Assembly: GCF_024362405.1 (NCBI RefSeq)
Contig: NZ_CP101454.1
Coordinates: 2,356,001-2,420,000 of the forward strand
Length of the DNA: 64,000 bases
Origin: Halorarius litoreus
GTDB taxonomy: Archaea > Halobacteriota > Halobacteria > Halobacteriales > Haloarculaceae
Reading direction: 5' to 3'
In this document: positions 1 through 8,278 of the stretch, piece by piece
Layout: every line of letters begins with the position of its first letter
How positions within the stretch are numbered: the stretch's first letter is position 1
Notes under the pieces: generated by a model
Told to the model about the DNA's origin: nothing
Database searches by the model: none
Seen by the model: only the letters and a program-made list of their open reading frames with translations
Program-made: the position numbers and the translations under genes

Positions 1-41
1 TCGAGGAGCTCGACCGTCCGGAACTCGAGCGCTACGCGTAG
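1..41 (+). CDS. rps19e: C-terminal end of a small ribosomal protein, probably S19e (partial)
   Basis: The window opens inside a reading frame that ends at a TAG at 39-41; its last residues read [12 protein letters not shown]. Only 12 residues are visible. The identification rests on context and on the tail: in haloarchaea the gene just before the PDCD5-like protein is commonly 30S protein S19e, whose C-terminus has this acidic helix followed by a short tyrosine-containing end. The next gene starts 49 nt downstream in the same direction. Confidence 0.5.
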   Translation, partial: EELDRPELERYA

Positions 42-90
42 ACGACTGAGCGTCGAAACCGTTTTTCTCCCGCGCCCTGAACACGGTAGT

Positions 91-447
91 ATGAGCGGCC
101 AGCCCAACGACGACGAACTCGAAGAGCTCCGGAAGAAGAAGATGGAGCAGCTCAAAGAACAGCAGGGCGGCGGCGGTGGCGCCGAGGAGGAGGCGATGGA
201 GGCCCAGCGCCAACAGCAAGAGGCCCAGAAGCAGGCGCTGCTCCGGCAGGCGCTGACCGATGGCGCGCGCCAGCGGCTCAACTCGGTGAAGATGTCGAAA
301 CCCGACTTCGCCGAACAGGTCGAACAGCAGGTCGTCGCGCTCGCCCAGAGCGGTCGCCTGCAGGGGCAGATCGACGAGGACAAGATGAAGTCGCTGCTGC
401 AGGAGCTCAAGCCGGACTCCCAGGAGTTCAACATCAAGCGCCGGTGA
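91..447 (+). CDS. PDCD5-like DNA-binding protein
   Basis: A 118-residue protein of the archaeal PDCD5/TFAR19 family (about 110-120 residues). The N-terminus is charged, followed by a run of five glycines near residues 26-30 and a Gln/Glu-rich helix. The compact helical core covers about residues 50-118 and ends in the basic tail typical of the family. Archaeal members bind nucleic acid or associate with ribosomal proteins; the exact role is not settled. It follows the probable S19e gene, the usual haloarchaeal neighbour, and its TGA overlaps the ATG of the next gene. Confidence 0.88.
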   Translation: MSGQPNDDELEELRKKKMEQLKEQQGGGGGAEEEAMEAQRQQQEAQKQALLRQALTDGARQRLNSVKMSKPDFAEQVEQQVVALAQSGRLQGQIDEDKMKSLLQELKPDSQEFNIKRR

Positions 448-1046
448 TGCGCGTCGGCGTCCTCTTCTCCGGGGGGAAGGACTCCACGCTCGCAGCACTG
501 CTGCTCGACCGGTTCTACGACGTGACGCTCGTCCACGCGGGGTTCGGTATCGGTGACGCTGCCGACCACGCCGAAGCGACGGCCACGGCCGTCGACTTCC
601 CGTTCGAGCGGGTCGAACTCGACGCCGAGGTCGCCGACGAGGCCGTCGACACGATGCTCGCCGACGGTTTCCCCCGCAACGGTATCCAGCTCGTTCACGA
701 ACACGCATTGGAAGCGGTGGCCGGCGAGGAGTTCGACGCCGTCGCGGACGGTACCCGACGTGACGACCGCGTGCCGACGGTCTCGCGGGCGTGGGCACAG
801 TCGCTCGAAGACCGTCGCGACGTCGACTACCTCTCGCCGCTCTCCGGGTTCGGCCGGGGGGCGGTCGACCGCCTCGTCGCCGAGTTACTGGAGGTCGAGG
901 AGGCCCCCTCCGAGCAGCTTGCGAAGGGGGACTACGAGGCCGAACTCCGTGAACTCGTCCGGGAGCGCGCCGGCGAGACGCAGGTCGGGGAGGTGTTCCC
1001 CGACCACGTCCAGACGCGGGTCACCGGTCGCCGCACGCAGGCGTAG
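447..1046 (+). CDS. PP-loop ATP pyrophosphatase family protein
   Basis: A 199-residue alpha-hydrolase/PP-loop protein. The N-terminus carries the adenylation loop SGGKDS at residues 8-13 directly after the first beta strand, as in ATP pyrophosphatases that activate a carbonyl or tRNA base by adenylation. The substrate cannot be read from the sequence. A GTG lies one codon upstream at 444, but the ATG at 447 overlaps the previous stop (TGATG) and puts the PP-loop at the expected distance, so it is preferred. It probably forms an operon with the PDCD5-like gene and possibly with S19e. Confidence 0.75.
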   Translation: MRVGVLFSGGKDSTLAALLLDRFYDVTLVHAGFGIGDAADHAEATATAVDFPFERVELDAEVADEAVDTMLADGFPRNGIQLVHEHALEAVAGEEFDAVADGTRRDDRVPTVSRAWAQSLEDRRDVDYLSPLSGFGRGAVDRLVAELLEVEEAPSEQLAKGDYEAELRELVRERAGETQVGEVFPDHVQTRVTGRRTQA

Positions 1047-1077
1047 CCTTTTGGGGTATGGTGTCGTACCGCGTGGT

Positions 1078-1737
1078 ATGCGATTCGTCATCGTCGGGTA
1101 CGGACGTGTCGGCGCACGCACCGCGCAGATACTCGACTCCGAGGGCCACGAGGTCAGCATCGTGGAGCTGGACCCTGAGAAGGTGAAGAAGGCCGTCGCC
1201 GACGGGTTCAACGCCATCGAGGGTGACGGCGAGGAGGAGCGACGGCTGCTCGAAGCCGGGTTGCCGGACGCCGACGCCATCGGCGCGCTGTCGGGCGACC
1301 TCAACGTCAACTTCGCGGCGTGTATGATCGCGAAGAGCTACGGCTGTCGCACCGTGTTGCGCATCGACGAAGACTACCGCGAGGAGATCTACAAGAAGTA
1401 CGCCGCCGACGTCGACGAGATCATCTACCCCGAGCGGGTCGGGGCCGCCGGTGCGAAGAACGCGCTGCTCGGTGGTGACTTGAACGTGCTCGCGGACCTG
1501 ACGGAGAACCTGACGGCCGCGACCGTCGACGTGCCGGTCGGCTCACCCCACGTCGGCTCGCGCGTCGTGGAACTCCAGTTGCCGGGCGACGCTCGCGTGT
1601 ACGCCCACGGCCACGCCCACGAGGAGATGGACGTGCCGATGCCCGCGACCACCATCGAGGCTGGCGACCAGCTCGCCGTCATCGCGGAGCAGGCGACGCT
1701 CGACGCCGTCAACGACTACCTCCGCGGGTCGGCGTAG
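1078..1737 (+). CDS. TrkA family potassium-channel regulatory protein
   Basis: A 219-residue protein with an N-terminal Rossmann RCK/TrkA-N domain (nucleotide loop GYGRVG at about residues 7-12, acidic residue after the second strand at VELD) and a C-terminal TrkA-C domain from about residue 135. Such proteins are the cytoplasmic ligand-sensing subunits of Trk/Ktr K+ transporters and gate them in response to NAD(H) or other nucleotides. No membrane partner lies beside it, so it probably acts in trans. Starting at the ATG at 1078, 31 nt after the preceding gene, gives the normal length; longer upstream readings run through another gene. Confidence 0.88.
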   Translation: MRFVIVGYGRVGARTAQILDSEGHEVSIVELDPEKVKKAVADGFNAIEGDGEEERRLLEAGLPDADAIGALSGDLNVNFAACMIAKSYGCRTVLRIDEDYREEIYKKYAADVDEIIYPERVGAAGAKNALLGGDLNVLADLTENLTAATVDVPVGSPHVGSRVVELQLPGDARVYAHGHAHEEMDVPMPATTIEAGDQLAVIAEQATLDAVNDYLRGSA

Positions 1738-1962
1738 CTCGACGTCTGGGGGCGTCGAAAGGAAAGGTCCGGGCGCGCGATGGGGAGGATGGGGAAGTTC
1801 GAGGCCGTCGATGCGCGCCCAGCAGACGACATGCCCGCCGGTATGATAAATACCCGTCAGACGAGCGCACGACGCCGAGGCGTGGCTGGCGTGTGTCCGT
1901 CGGTTCTTGCCGCAATCTCCGTCCCTTGACTGCTATGTTGAAAAGCCGAGTGGTCGCCGCGT
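1738..1962. other. Intergenic stretch between convergent genes, no supported gene
   Basis: This 225-nt space holds the 3' flanks of the TrkA gene and the convergent ModE-type gene. A 46-codon ATG frame from 1780 and an 85-codon antisense frame are possible, but neither shows a recognisable motif, promoter or haloarchaeal codon pattern. A short A+T-rich patch (tatgataaata, about 1842-1852) is the only promoter-like element. Confidence 0.4.
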
Positions 1963-2643
1963 TCACTGGGGCGTGCCGCGGGTGGCCGTCGCCTTGAACG
2001 AGACGACCACCGCCTGCCCGGCCTCGAGCACGAGACGGTCGACGCTCTCGGTGGTGACGAGCGCGACCAGCGGTGCGTCGGAGCCGATATCGACCCGGAC
2101 CCGGGCGACGGCTGTCCCCGCGTCGACGCCGACGACCGTTCCCTGCAGGCGATTCCGGGCACTCGTCGCGTCGGCGGGCGGCGCCTCCGAGGGGGCGTGG
2201 AGCGTCACGGCGTCCGACCGGAGCGTCACGGCCACCTCGGTCGCGTCGGGGGGGACGAGCGCCTGGACGGTTCCAGCCGCGGTCTCGACGGTTGCCAGTT
2301 CACCGTCGCGGCCGACCACCCGCCCTTCGAGCACGTGCTCCTCGCTCCGGGCGATGCTCTCGTAGCCGGCTTCCAGCCGCTCGAACGCCGCGAGCAGGTC
2401 GTGAGCGTCGTCAGTGAGCGTCGACCCGCCGCCGTCGGGACCCCCCCGCTGGCGCTCGACGAGCGAGCCGAACGCGTCTTCCAGTTCGGTCAGTCGTGTG
2501 TGGGCCCGGGCGTACGACCGGCCGAGGTCGCTTGCGGCGGCGTTGAGCGAGCCGTGTGTGTCTATCGCTCGGAGCAGTCGCGCATCCCGGGCGTCGAATG
2601 TAACGCCGTCAGCGGTCAGGCGGGCCTCGTACTCCGGGCGCAT
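1963..2643 (-). CDS. ModE-type molybdate/tungstate-responsive transcription regulator
   Basis: A 226-residue protein with a LysR-like winged helix-turn-helix (about residues 18-80; GSLNAAASDLG is the recognition region) followed by two TOBE/Mop-type barrels (about 105-155 and 160-226). This is the architecture of ModE, which binds molybdate or tungstate through paired Mop domains and represses oxyanion transport and cofactor genes. It diverges from the WtpA-type gene with 64 nt between start codons, so it probably controls that operon. The ATG at 2643 begins directly at the conserved N-terminus; upstream in-frame extensions would run into the divergent gene. Confidence 0.85.
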   Translation of the reverse strand: MRPEYEARLTADGVTFDARDARLLRAIDTHGSLNAAASDLGRSYARAHTRLTELEDAFGSLVERQRGGPDGGGSTLTDDAHDLLAAFERLEAGYESIARSEEHVLEGRVVGRDGELATVETAAGTVQALVPPDATEVAVTLRSDAVTLHAPSEAPPADATSARNRLQGTVVGVDAGTAVARVRVDIGSDAPLVALVTTESVDRLVLEAGQAVVVSFKATATRGTPQ

Positions 2644-2707
2644 ACACGGAGTGTGCGACCGACTGGCAAAACGGTTATGTCCGGGCGGGAAGAACGGCGT
2701 TGTATCC

Positions 2708-3733
2708 ATGACGAAACAACGCTCGTCCGCCACGAGTCGTCGCTCGTTTCTGACTGCCGCCGGTGCGACCGCCGTCGCTGGCCTCGCCGGCTGTACGTCG
2801 CTCGCCGGCGGGGGCGGCGGCGGGACGATGACCATCTTCCACGCGGGGAGCCTCGCGCCGCCGTTCGAGGCGGCGGAGCCGACGTTCGAGGGGGAGACCG
2901 ACATCGACGTCAACCGCGAGGCGAAGGGGTCGGTCGCGTCGACGAAGAAGATCACCCAGCAGGGCCGTAAGGCGGACGTGCTCGGCGTCTCGGACTTCCG
3001 GCTCATCCGCGACCGCGTCGTCCCCGACTACGGCGAGTGGTACGCGGTGTTCACGACGAACGCCATGTCCATCCAGTACCGCGAGGACTCTCCCGGTGCC
3101 GACGACATCGAGAAAGGCAACTGGTGGGAGGTGCTTTCGCGCGACGACGTGACCATCGGCCACTCCGACCCCGCCGTGGACCCCGGTGGCTACCGTGCGG
3201 TGATGACGATGCAGCTCGGGACGAAGGCGTTCGAGAGGTCGAAACTGTACGACGAGGCGACGTACGACAAGCTCCGAGAGAACTCGACGGTGCCGACGGG
3301 CACCGAGACCAATCTGGAGGGCCAGCTCGAATCCGGCAAACTCGACTACGTGTTCTACTACCAGTCCATCTCCTCCACCTCGGACCTCCCCTACATCGAC
3401 CTCCAGTCGCAGGTCGACCTCTCGCAAGCGACCTCGGCGTACGCGAAACACTACGCGAAGGCGGAGGTGGAGACGGAGTCGGGGACGTTCACGGGCGCGC
3501 CCATCGCCTACGGCGTGACGGTTCCGAGCGTCGCCGAGAACTCGGAAGCCGGCGCGAAGTGGGTCGAGTACTTCGCCACGCAGCCGGGTCGTGACGTTCT
3601 GCAGGAGAAGGGACTCCAGCCGGTCGATCCCATCGTCGTCCCCGCCGGCGGTGCCGACGCAGTCCCCCAGCGCGTGATGGAGAACGCCGAGGCGAAGCAA
3701 TCGCTCGGTCCGCTCCGGCTGAATCAGGAGTGA
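2708..3733 (+). CDS. wtpA: Molybdate/tungstate ABC transporter, substrate-binding lipoprotein
   Basis: A 341-residue extracellular binding protein. The N-terminus is a twin-arginine signal (SRRSFL at residues 10-15) ending in a lipobox with Cys29, followed by a glycine linker. The mature part starts with the FHAGSL strand typical of WtpA/ModA oxyanion-binding proteins and has their two-lobed periplasmic-binding fold. It delivers molybdate or tungstate to the permease and ATPase encoded just downstream. It is the first gene of the operon, divergent from the ModE-type regulator. WtpA (tungstate-preferring) and ModA cannot be separated by reading alone. Confidence 0.88.
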   Translation: MTKQRSSATSRRSFLTAAGATAVAGLAGCTSLAGGGGGGTMTIFHAGSLAPPFEAAEPTFEGETDIDVNREAKGSVASTKKITQQGRKADVLGVSDFRLIRDRVVPDYGEWYAVFTTNAMSIQYREDSPGADDIEKGNWWEVLSRDDVTIGHSDPAVDPGGYRAVMTMQLGTKAFERSKLYDEATYDKLRENSTVPTGTETNLEGQLESGKLDYVFYYQSISSTSDLPYIDLQSQVDLSQATSAYAKHYAKAEVETESGTFTGAPIAYGVTVPSVAENSEAGAKWVEYFATQPGRDVLQEKGLQPVDPIVVPAGGADAVPQRVMENAEAKQSLGPLRLNQE

Positions 3734-3785
3734 GACAGCAGTGAGACCGGAACCATCGTGACCCTCCGCTGCCTCACCCTCGCGT

Positions 3786-4895
3786 ATGTCGACTGAGACG
3801 AGCCGGCGAACGGCGGTCGCGGGGCTCGGCCGCGGCGCGGTCGTCCTCGTGGTCGTCGTGGTCCAGCTCGCCGCGTTCGCGCTCGCGCAGGCGGCGGGCC
3901 TCCCGACGCTCTACGCGCTGTTCGCCCTTGGCAGCAGCGCCGCGCTCGCGGTGGCGACCGTCGGCACCGCACGAGGGGTGGTCGCGACGGTCGTCGGCAC
4001 GGGCGTCCTCGTCGGAGTCGCCGTCCTCTCGGTGAGCGTCCTGGCAGCCGCGCTCGCGCCCGTCGTCCTCGCGGTGGCTGTCGCACTCTCGGGTGACGAG
4101 TGGGTCGGTGCCGCCGCGGCCGCACTCGGGACGCTCCTGCTGGTGGCGCTCGGCGTTCCCCTCCTGCTGTTCGTCGCCCGGCAGGACCTCGGGCTCGTCG
4201 CCGAGATGGCGCTGCGCCCCGACGTCCAGCAGGCGCTGTTCCTCTCGGTGTACGCGCCGCTCGTCGCCGCGCTCGCCGCGCTCGCAACCGGCGTCCCGCT
4301 GGCGTACCTGCTCTCACGGGGGTTCGCTGGCCAGTCGCTCGTCGAGAGCCTCGTTGACCTGCCGCTCGTCGTCCCGCACTCCGTCGCGGGTATCATCATC
4401 CTGTTCGGGCTGGGTCGCGGCGGCGCGTTCCCCGAACTCTCGGTGCTCGGGACGTTCACGGGGATGGTGCTGGCGATGGTGTTCGTGAGCGCGCCGTTCG
4501 CCGTCAACGCCGCCCGTGAGGCGTTCGAGGCCGTCGACCCGCGACTGGAGTACGCCGCCCGGAGCCACGGTGCCTCCCCGCTCGAAACCTTTCGACGGGT
4601 GACGCTTCCGCTCGCCGCCCGGGGAGTGCTGACGGGCGGGGTGCTGGCGTGGGCCCGTGCCGTCTCGGAGTTCGGTGCGGTCGCCGTCGTCGCCTACTCG
4701 GTGTCGTTTTTCTACCCGCTGTCGGGCGACGTGGTGACGACCCAGCACGCGCCCGTCTTCATCTTCAACACCTATCTGACTTCGGACAACGGGCTCGCCC
4801 GCAGCGGCGCCGTCGGCATCCTCCTGCTCGCGCTGTCGGCGCTGCTGTTCGTCCTCGTGCGGTGGCTCGCGTACGACGAGGTGCGTCGCGTATGA
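3786..4895 (+). CDS. wtpB: Molybdate/tungstate ABC transporter permease
   Basis: A 369-residue membrane protein. The C-terminal 240 residues form a BPD_transp_1 permease with the EAA loop (EYAARSHGAS...RRVTLP at about residues 257-278) that docks the ATPase. The first 110-130 residues add about four hydrophobic helices not present in standard ModB/WtpB proteins of 230-270 residues. The gene starts 52 nt after the binding-protein gene, and its stop overlaps the start of the ATPase gene (ATGA), indicating translational coupling. Confidence 0.87.
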   Translation: MSTETSRRTAVAGLGRGAVVLVVVVVQLAAFALAQAAGLPTLYALFALGSSAALAVATVGTARGVVATVVGTGVLVGVAVLSVSVLAAALAPVVLAVAVALSGDEWVGAAAAALGTLLLVALGVPLLLFVARQDLGLVAEMALRPDVQQALFLSVYAPLVAALAALATGVPLAYLLSRGFAGQSLVESLVDLPLVVPHSVAGIIILFGLGRGGAFPELSVLGTFTGMVLAMVFVSAPFAVNAAREAFEAVDPRLEYAARSHGASPLETFRRVTLPLAARGVLTGGVLAWARAVSEFGAVAVVAYSVSFFYPLSGDVVTTQHAPVFIFNTYLTSDNGLARSGAVGILLLALSALLFVLVRWLAYDEVRRV

Positions 4896-5827
4896 TCTCG
4901 TTCGACATCGCGGCGACGTTCACCGCGGAGGGCTCGCGGTTCGAGGTCGAGGCCGCTCTCGACGTGGCCGACGGCGAGACGCTCGTCGTCCTCGGGCCGA
5001 GCGGGTCGGGCAAGACCCTCCTGCTGGAGACCGTCGCGGGCCACCACCCCCACGCGGGGTCGGTGACCGTGGACGGCGAGGACGTGACCGACCACCCGCC
5101 CGAGCGCCGGGACTTCGGCTTCGTGTTCCAGGACTATGCACTCTTTCCGCACATGACCGCCCGCGAGAACGTGGCGTTCGGCCAGCGATACGCCACGACG
5201 GAGGGACTCCCCGACCCCGACGATCTGCTCGACAGGATGGGCGTCACGCACCTCGCCGACCGCTCGCCGCGGACGCTCTCGGGCGGTGAGAAACAGCGGG
5301 TGGCACTCGCCCGCGCGCTCGCCATCGACCCGCGGGTGCTGTTGCTCGACGAGCCACTGTCGGCGCTCGACGTGCCCACCCGGCAGGCGCTGCGCGACGA
5401 CCTCGCGACCGTGCTCGAAGCCGTCACTGCGGTCCACGTCACGCACAACCGGACGACCGCCCGCGCGCTCGCCGACCGCATCGCCGTGATGCGCGACGGA
5501 GAGGTCGTCCAGACCGGCACGCCCGACGCCGTGTTCGAGTCGCCGGCTACCGCTGCCGTCGCCGAGTTCGTGGGGGCGAACGTCCTCTCGGGGGCGGTGT
5601 TCGACGTCTCGCGTGACGGTCGCGTCGCCGTCCGCCCCGAACACGTCCGCCTCGACGACGGGACGGCCGCGACCGTCGAGCGCGTCGTCCGCGAGGACGC
5701 CACCTTCCGCGTGACGCTCGTCTGCGACGGCGAGCGGTTCGCGGCGTTCACCGACGACCCGCCTGCCGAGGGCGACTCGGTCGGCGTCTCCGTCGCCGAC
5801 GCGCACGTGACGCTGCTCGACAAGTAA
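4892..5827 (+). CDS. wtpC: Molybdate/tungstate ABC transporter ATP-binding protein
   Basis: A 311-residue ABC ATPase. Visible motifs are the Walker A GPSGSGKT (residues 35-42), the Q-loop in VFQDYALFPHMT, the signature LSGGEKQ, the Walker B LLLDEPLSALD and the H-loop histidine in HVTHNR. The C-terminal 70 residues form a short TOBE-like regulatory part, as in ModC/WtpC. It energises the preceding permease. The ATG at 4892 overlaps the permease stop codon; longer upstream readings lie inside the permease gene in another frame. Confidence 0.9.
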   Translation: MISFDIAATFTAEGSRFEVEAALDVADGETLVVLGPSGSGKTLLLETVAGHHPHAGSVTVDGEDVTDHPPERRDFGFVFQDYALFPHMTARENVAFGQRYATTEGLPDPDDLLDRMGVTHLADRSPRTLSGGEKQRVALARALAIDPRVLLLDEPLSALDVPTRQALRDDLATVLEAVTAVHVTHNRTTARALADRIAVMRDGEVVQTGTPDAVFESPATAAVAEFVGANVLSGAVFDVSRDGRVAVRPEHVRLDDGTAATVERVVREDATFRVTLVCDGERFAAFTDDPPAEGDSVGVSVADAHVTLLDK

Positions 5828-5912
5828 CCACGAACGGTTTCGAATATCGACTGCGCCAAACGTATTCGATTTCCGACAACACCCAAGAGCGTCGGCGCCG
5901 AACCACCGGTGG

Positions 5913-6995
5913 ATGGCGATATCGGCACTCGAGGGGCACAGTCGCGGGCTCGAGCTCTCGGTCGGTGAGCTGATGGGCGCGCTGGGGGATTCGGTTACGG
6001 TGCTCCCCGTCGTCGTCGCGCTCGGGGCGCTCACGGCGGCGTCGCTCCCGCACCTGCTGCTTGGATTCGCCGTGTTTCAGGCCGTGTGGGGGCTGTGGTA
6101 CGGCCTGCCCGTCTCCGTGGAGCCGATGAAGGCGCTCGCGGGGCTCGCCATCGCCGGGACGCTCGCGTACGGCGAACTCGTCGCCGCGGGGCTGCTCGCG
6201 GGCGGGCTGCTGCTCGTCGCCGGGCGAACCGGGACGATGGCGCGCATCCAGCGGTACGTCGCCGAGCCCGTGATTCGAGGGGTACAGCTCTCGGTCGCCG
6301 CCGTGCTCGCGCTCGCCGGGTTCGACCTCGCTGCCGGCGCACCCACGGTCGCGGTCGTGGGGCTCGTCGTCGCGGTCGCCGCGACGCTGGTCTATCGACG
6401 GGCCGGCGCGCTCGCCGTTCTCGCGGTCGGGACCGCCGTCGCGCTCTGGAGTGGGGGTGTGCCCGCGGTTTCGGTGCCCGCGCTCGCCGTATTTCCGGCC
6501 GGGGGACCGACGCTCACGACCGGTGCCGTGGAAGGACTCGCCGGACAGCTGGCGATGACCGTCGGCAACGCCGCGGTGGCGACCTCGCTGTTGCTCTCTG
6601 ACTTGTTCGACGCCGAGGTGAGCGCCGACGACCTCGCGACGAGCATGGGGTCGATGAACCTGCTGGCCGTCCCGCTCGGCGCAGTCCCGATGTGTCACGG
6701 CTCGGGCGGCCTCGCCGGCAAGTACGCCTTCGGCGCGCGGACGGGCGGGGCGAACCTCGTGCTCGCCGGGCTCTATCTCGTTGCGGCGCTCGTCGCCGGC
6801 CTCTGGGCCGGGTTCCCGCTGGCGATGCTCGGTGTCCTCCTGCTCGCCGTGGCGTGGCAGCTCGCGACGGTCGCGCTCGACTCGCGTGACCGACCGCTCG
6901 TCGTCGGGATGGCCCTCCTCGCCGTCGCCACGAACGTCGGGGTGGCGTTCGTCGCCGGTGTCGTCGGCCACGCCGCGCTCCGTCGCGTTCGCTGA
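5913..6995 (+). CDS. MOT1-like molybdate/sulfate transporter
   Basis: A 360-residue protein made almost entirely of hydrophobic helices (10-12). The segment YGLPVSVEPMKALAG near residues 64-78 matches the hallmark region of the MOT1/putative sulfate-molybdate transporter family, a SulP-related secondary carrier group. It starts 85 nt downstream of the WtpABC-type operon on the same strand, which favours molybdate over sulfate as substrate. This gives the locus both an ATP-driven and a secondary importer. Confidence 0.75.
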   Translation: MAISALEGHSRGLELSVGELMGALGDSVTVLPVVVALGALTAASLPHLLLGFAVFQAVWGLWYGLPVSVEPMKALAGLAIAGTLAYGELVAAGLLAGGLLLVAGRTGTMARIQRYVAEPVIRGVQLSVAAVLALAGFDLAAGAPTVAVVGLVVAVAATLVYRRAGALAVLAVGTAVALWSGGVPAVSVPALAVFPAGGPTLTTGAVEGLAGQLAMTVGNAAVATSLLLSDLFDAEVSADDLATSMGSMNLLAVPLGAVPMCHGSGGLAGKYAFGARTGGANLVLAGLYLVAALVAGLWAGFPLAMLGVLLLAVAWQLATVALDSRDRPLVVGMALLAVATNVGVAFVAGVVGHAALRRVR

Positions 6996-7025
6996 GTTTT
7001 TGCCGTCGCCCGCCGCCGGAGAGGT

Positions 7026-7466
7026 ATGGTCGACCTCTCGGGGCTCGACGCCAGCATCACCGCCAGCCGGACGTTCACGGTCGAACGGGCACACACGACG
7101 AACGTCTTCGGCGAGCAGGCCGACCCGCCTGCCCGCCCGGCGGCCCACGACGCGGGTGCCGACGAGCCGGTTCGCGTGCTCGGCTCCCCTGCGCTGCTCG
7201 CGTGGGTCGAGTTCACGGGTCGCGACTCGCTGCACGGCCACCTCCCCGACGGCACGGGCACCGTCGGCGTCTCCGCCGAACTCCACCACCGCGGGGCTGC
7301 CCGCCTCGGCACCGAACTCACCGTGGCGACCGACCTCGTCGACCGCGACGGCTCGCGGCTCACCTTCGAGGGGTGGGTCGAACGCGCCGACGACGCGCTC
7401 GTCGGCGAGGTGACGACGACGTTCCGCGTCGTGGAGCGTGACCGCTTCCGCGCGTCGCTGCCATGA
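7026..7466 (+). CDS. Thioesterase-family (hotdog-fold) protein
   Basis: A 146-residue protein with the size and pattern of the single hotdog-domain thioesterases related to fluoroacetyl-CoA thioesterase: an N-terminal strand, a central helix around GSPALLAWVEFTGRDSL, then a four-strand sheet with GTGTVGVSAELHHRGAARLGTEL. The substrate is unknown; acyl-CoA is inferred from the family. It overlaps the start of the next gene by four bases (ATGA), so the two are co-translated. Confidence 0.65.
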   Translation: MVDLSGLDASITASRTFTVERAHTTNVFGEQADPPARPAAHDAGADEPVRVLGSPALLAWVEFTGRDSLHGHLPDGTGTVGVSAELHHRGAARLGTELTVATDLVDRDGSRLTFEGWVERADDALVGEVTTTFRVVERDRFRASLP

Positions 7467-8182
7467 CGCGCGCCGTCGCCATCAACGTCGGCGCGAACAC
7501 GAACCAGCCCGGCTTTCGGGGCCCGGTGTTCGCCGACGGCACGTTCGCGTTCGTCCCCATCCCCGAACCCGAGCCCACCAGCGAGCCCGTCCCCACCTAC
7601 GGCGACCTCGCGCCCCACCTCCCGGTCGAGATTCCCGACGCCCTGTCGGACACCCCGGTCCACCTCGACCCCGAGTTCCGCGAGTATCCGTTCGGCGAGG
7701 CGTACACGTACGGCGACCCCCACGGTGTGAAGGCCCGCCCGCTCGCCTCCCTCGCTGAAGGCGACTGGGCGCTGTTCTACGCGACGCTCGACACCGCGAG
7801 TGATGCCCCGCCCGCGTGGCAGAGCCCCGACTGGGGGACGTACCTGATCGGTGGGTTTCGGCTCGCGTGTGACCCGGTCACCGACTACGACGCGCTGTCG
7901 GCCGACGACCGCGACCTGTTCGCCTCGAACGCGCACGTCAAACGCGAGACGATGGACGCGGCGGTGCTGCTGTTGGGTGGTGAGACATCTGGGCTGTTCG
8001 ACCAGGCCGTGCCCCTCTCGTCGCGCGAGGCCGGCGTCGACGCCAACCGGCTCGTCACCGAACTGTCGAGCGATTCCGGAAAGGGGCCGTGGTGGCGTCG
8101 GCCGATGAAGTTCGACGCCGACGCGACCGCGGAACTGTTCGAGGTCATCGAGTCTCGTGACTTCGACCGGATTCAGGGATAG
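7463..8182 (+). CDS. Nmad3-like protein (nucleotide modification associated domain 3)
   Basis: A 239-residue protein that opens with AINVGANTNQPGFRGPVF and FAFVPIPEPEP, the start recalled for the Nmad3 family, which was predicted from comparative genomics to take part in modified-nucleotide systems. A second conserved region, PHGVKARPLASL...GDWALFYATL, fits a compact alpha/beta domain. No DNA methylase, phage gene or restriction gene lies nearby; the only coupled neighbour is the thioesterase. The assignment is by motif recall, and the biochemical function is unproven. Confidence 0.6.
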   Translation: MTRAVAINVGANTNQPGFRGPVFADGTFAFVPIPEPEPTSEPVPTYGDLAPHLPVEIPDALSDTPVHLDPEFREYPFGEAYTYGDPHGVKARPLASLAEGDWALFYATLDTASDAPPAWQSPDWGTYLIGGFRLACDPVTDYDALSADDRDLFASNAHVKRETMDAAVLLLGGETSGLFDQAVPLSSREAGVDANRLVTELSSDSGKGPWWRRPMKFDADATAELFEVIESRDFDRIQG

Positions 8183-8222
8183 GGCGCGGCTGTCGGACTG
8201 TATCTCGGCGCAGAACTGTGCT

Positions 8223-8276
8223 CGCGGGTCACTCCGTTCCCGCTCGCATCGAGGTTCTCACTCCGTTCGAACCTCG
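8223..8276. repeat. Two adjacent hairpins with the same loop
   Basis: Two inverted repeats follow each other. The first has stem gcggg/cccgc (8224-8228 and 8239-8243). The second has stem cgaggttc/gaacctcg (8250-8257 and 8269-8276). Both loops begin with the same ten bases, tcactccgtt (8229-8238 and 8258-8267). They lie between the Nmad3-like gene and the tRNA-Gly flanking repeat. No gene is visible between 8183 and 8428. Confidence 0.7.
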
Positions 8277-8278
8277 CT

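Noticed and set aside
553..1737. An apparent fusion in front of the TrkA protein
   Set aside because: The extra N-terminal part is an out-of-frame reading of the PP-loop gene; the ATG at 1078 gives a normal TrkA length.
2644..2707. A ModE operator between the regulator and the binding-protein gene
   Set aside because: The 64-bp gap contains no convincing palindrome or half-site pair by eye; a site is likely from gene layout but cannot be placed.
5748..7289. A 513-codon antisense frame over the MOT1-like gene
   Set aside because: Arg/Gly/His-rich shadow composition with no motif; the plus-strand membrane protein explains the region.
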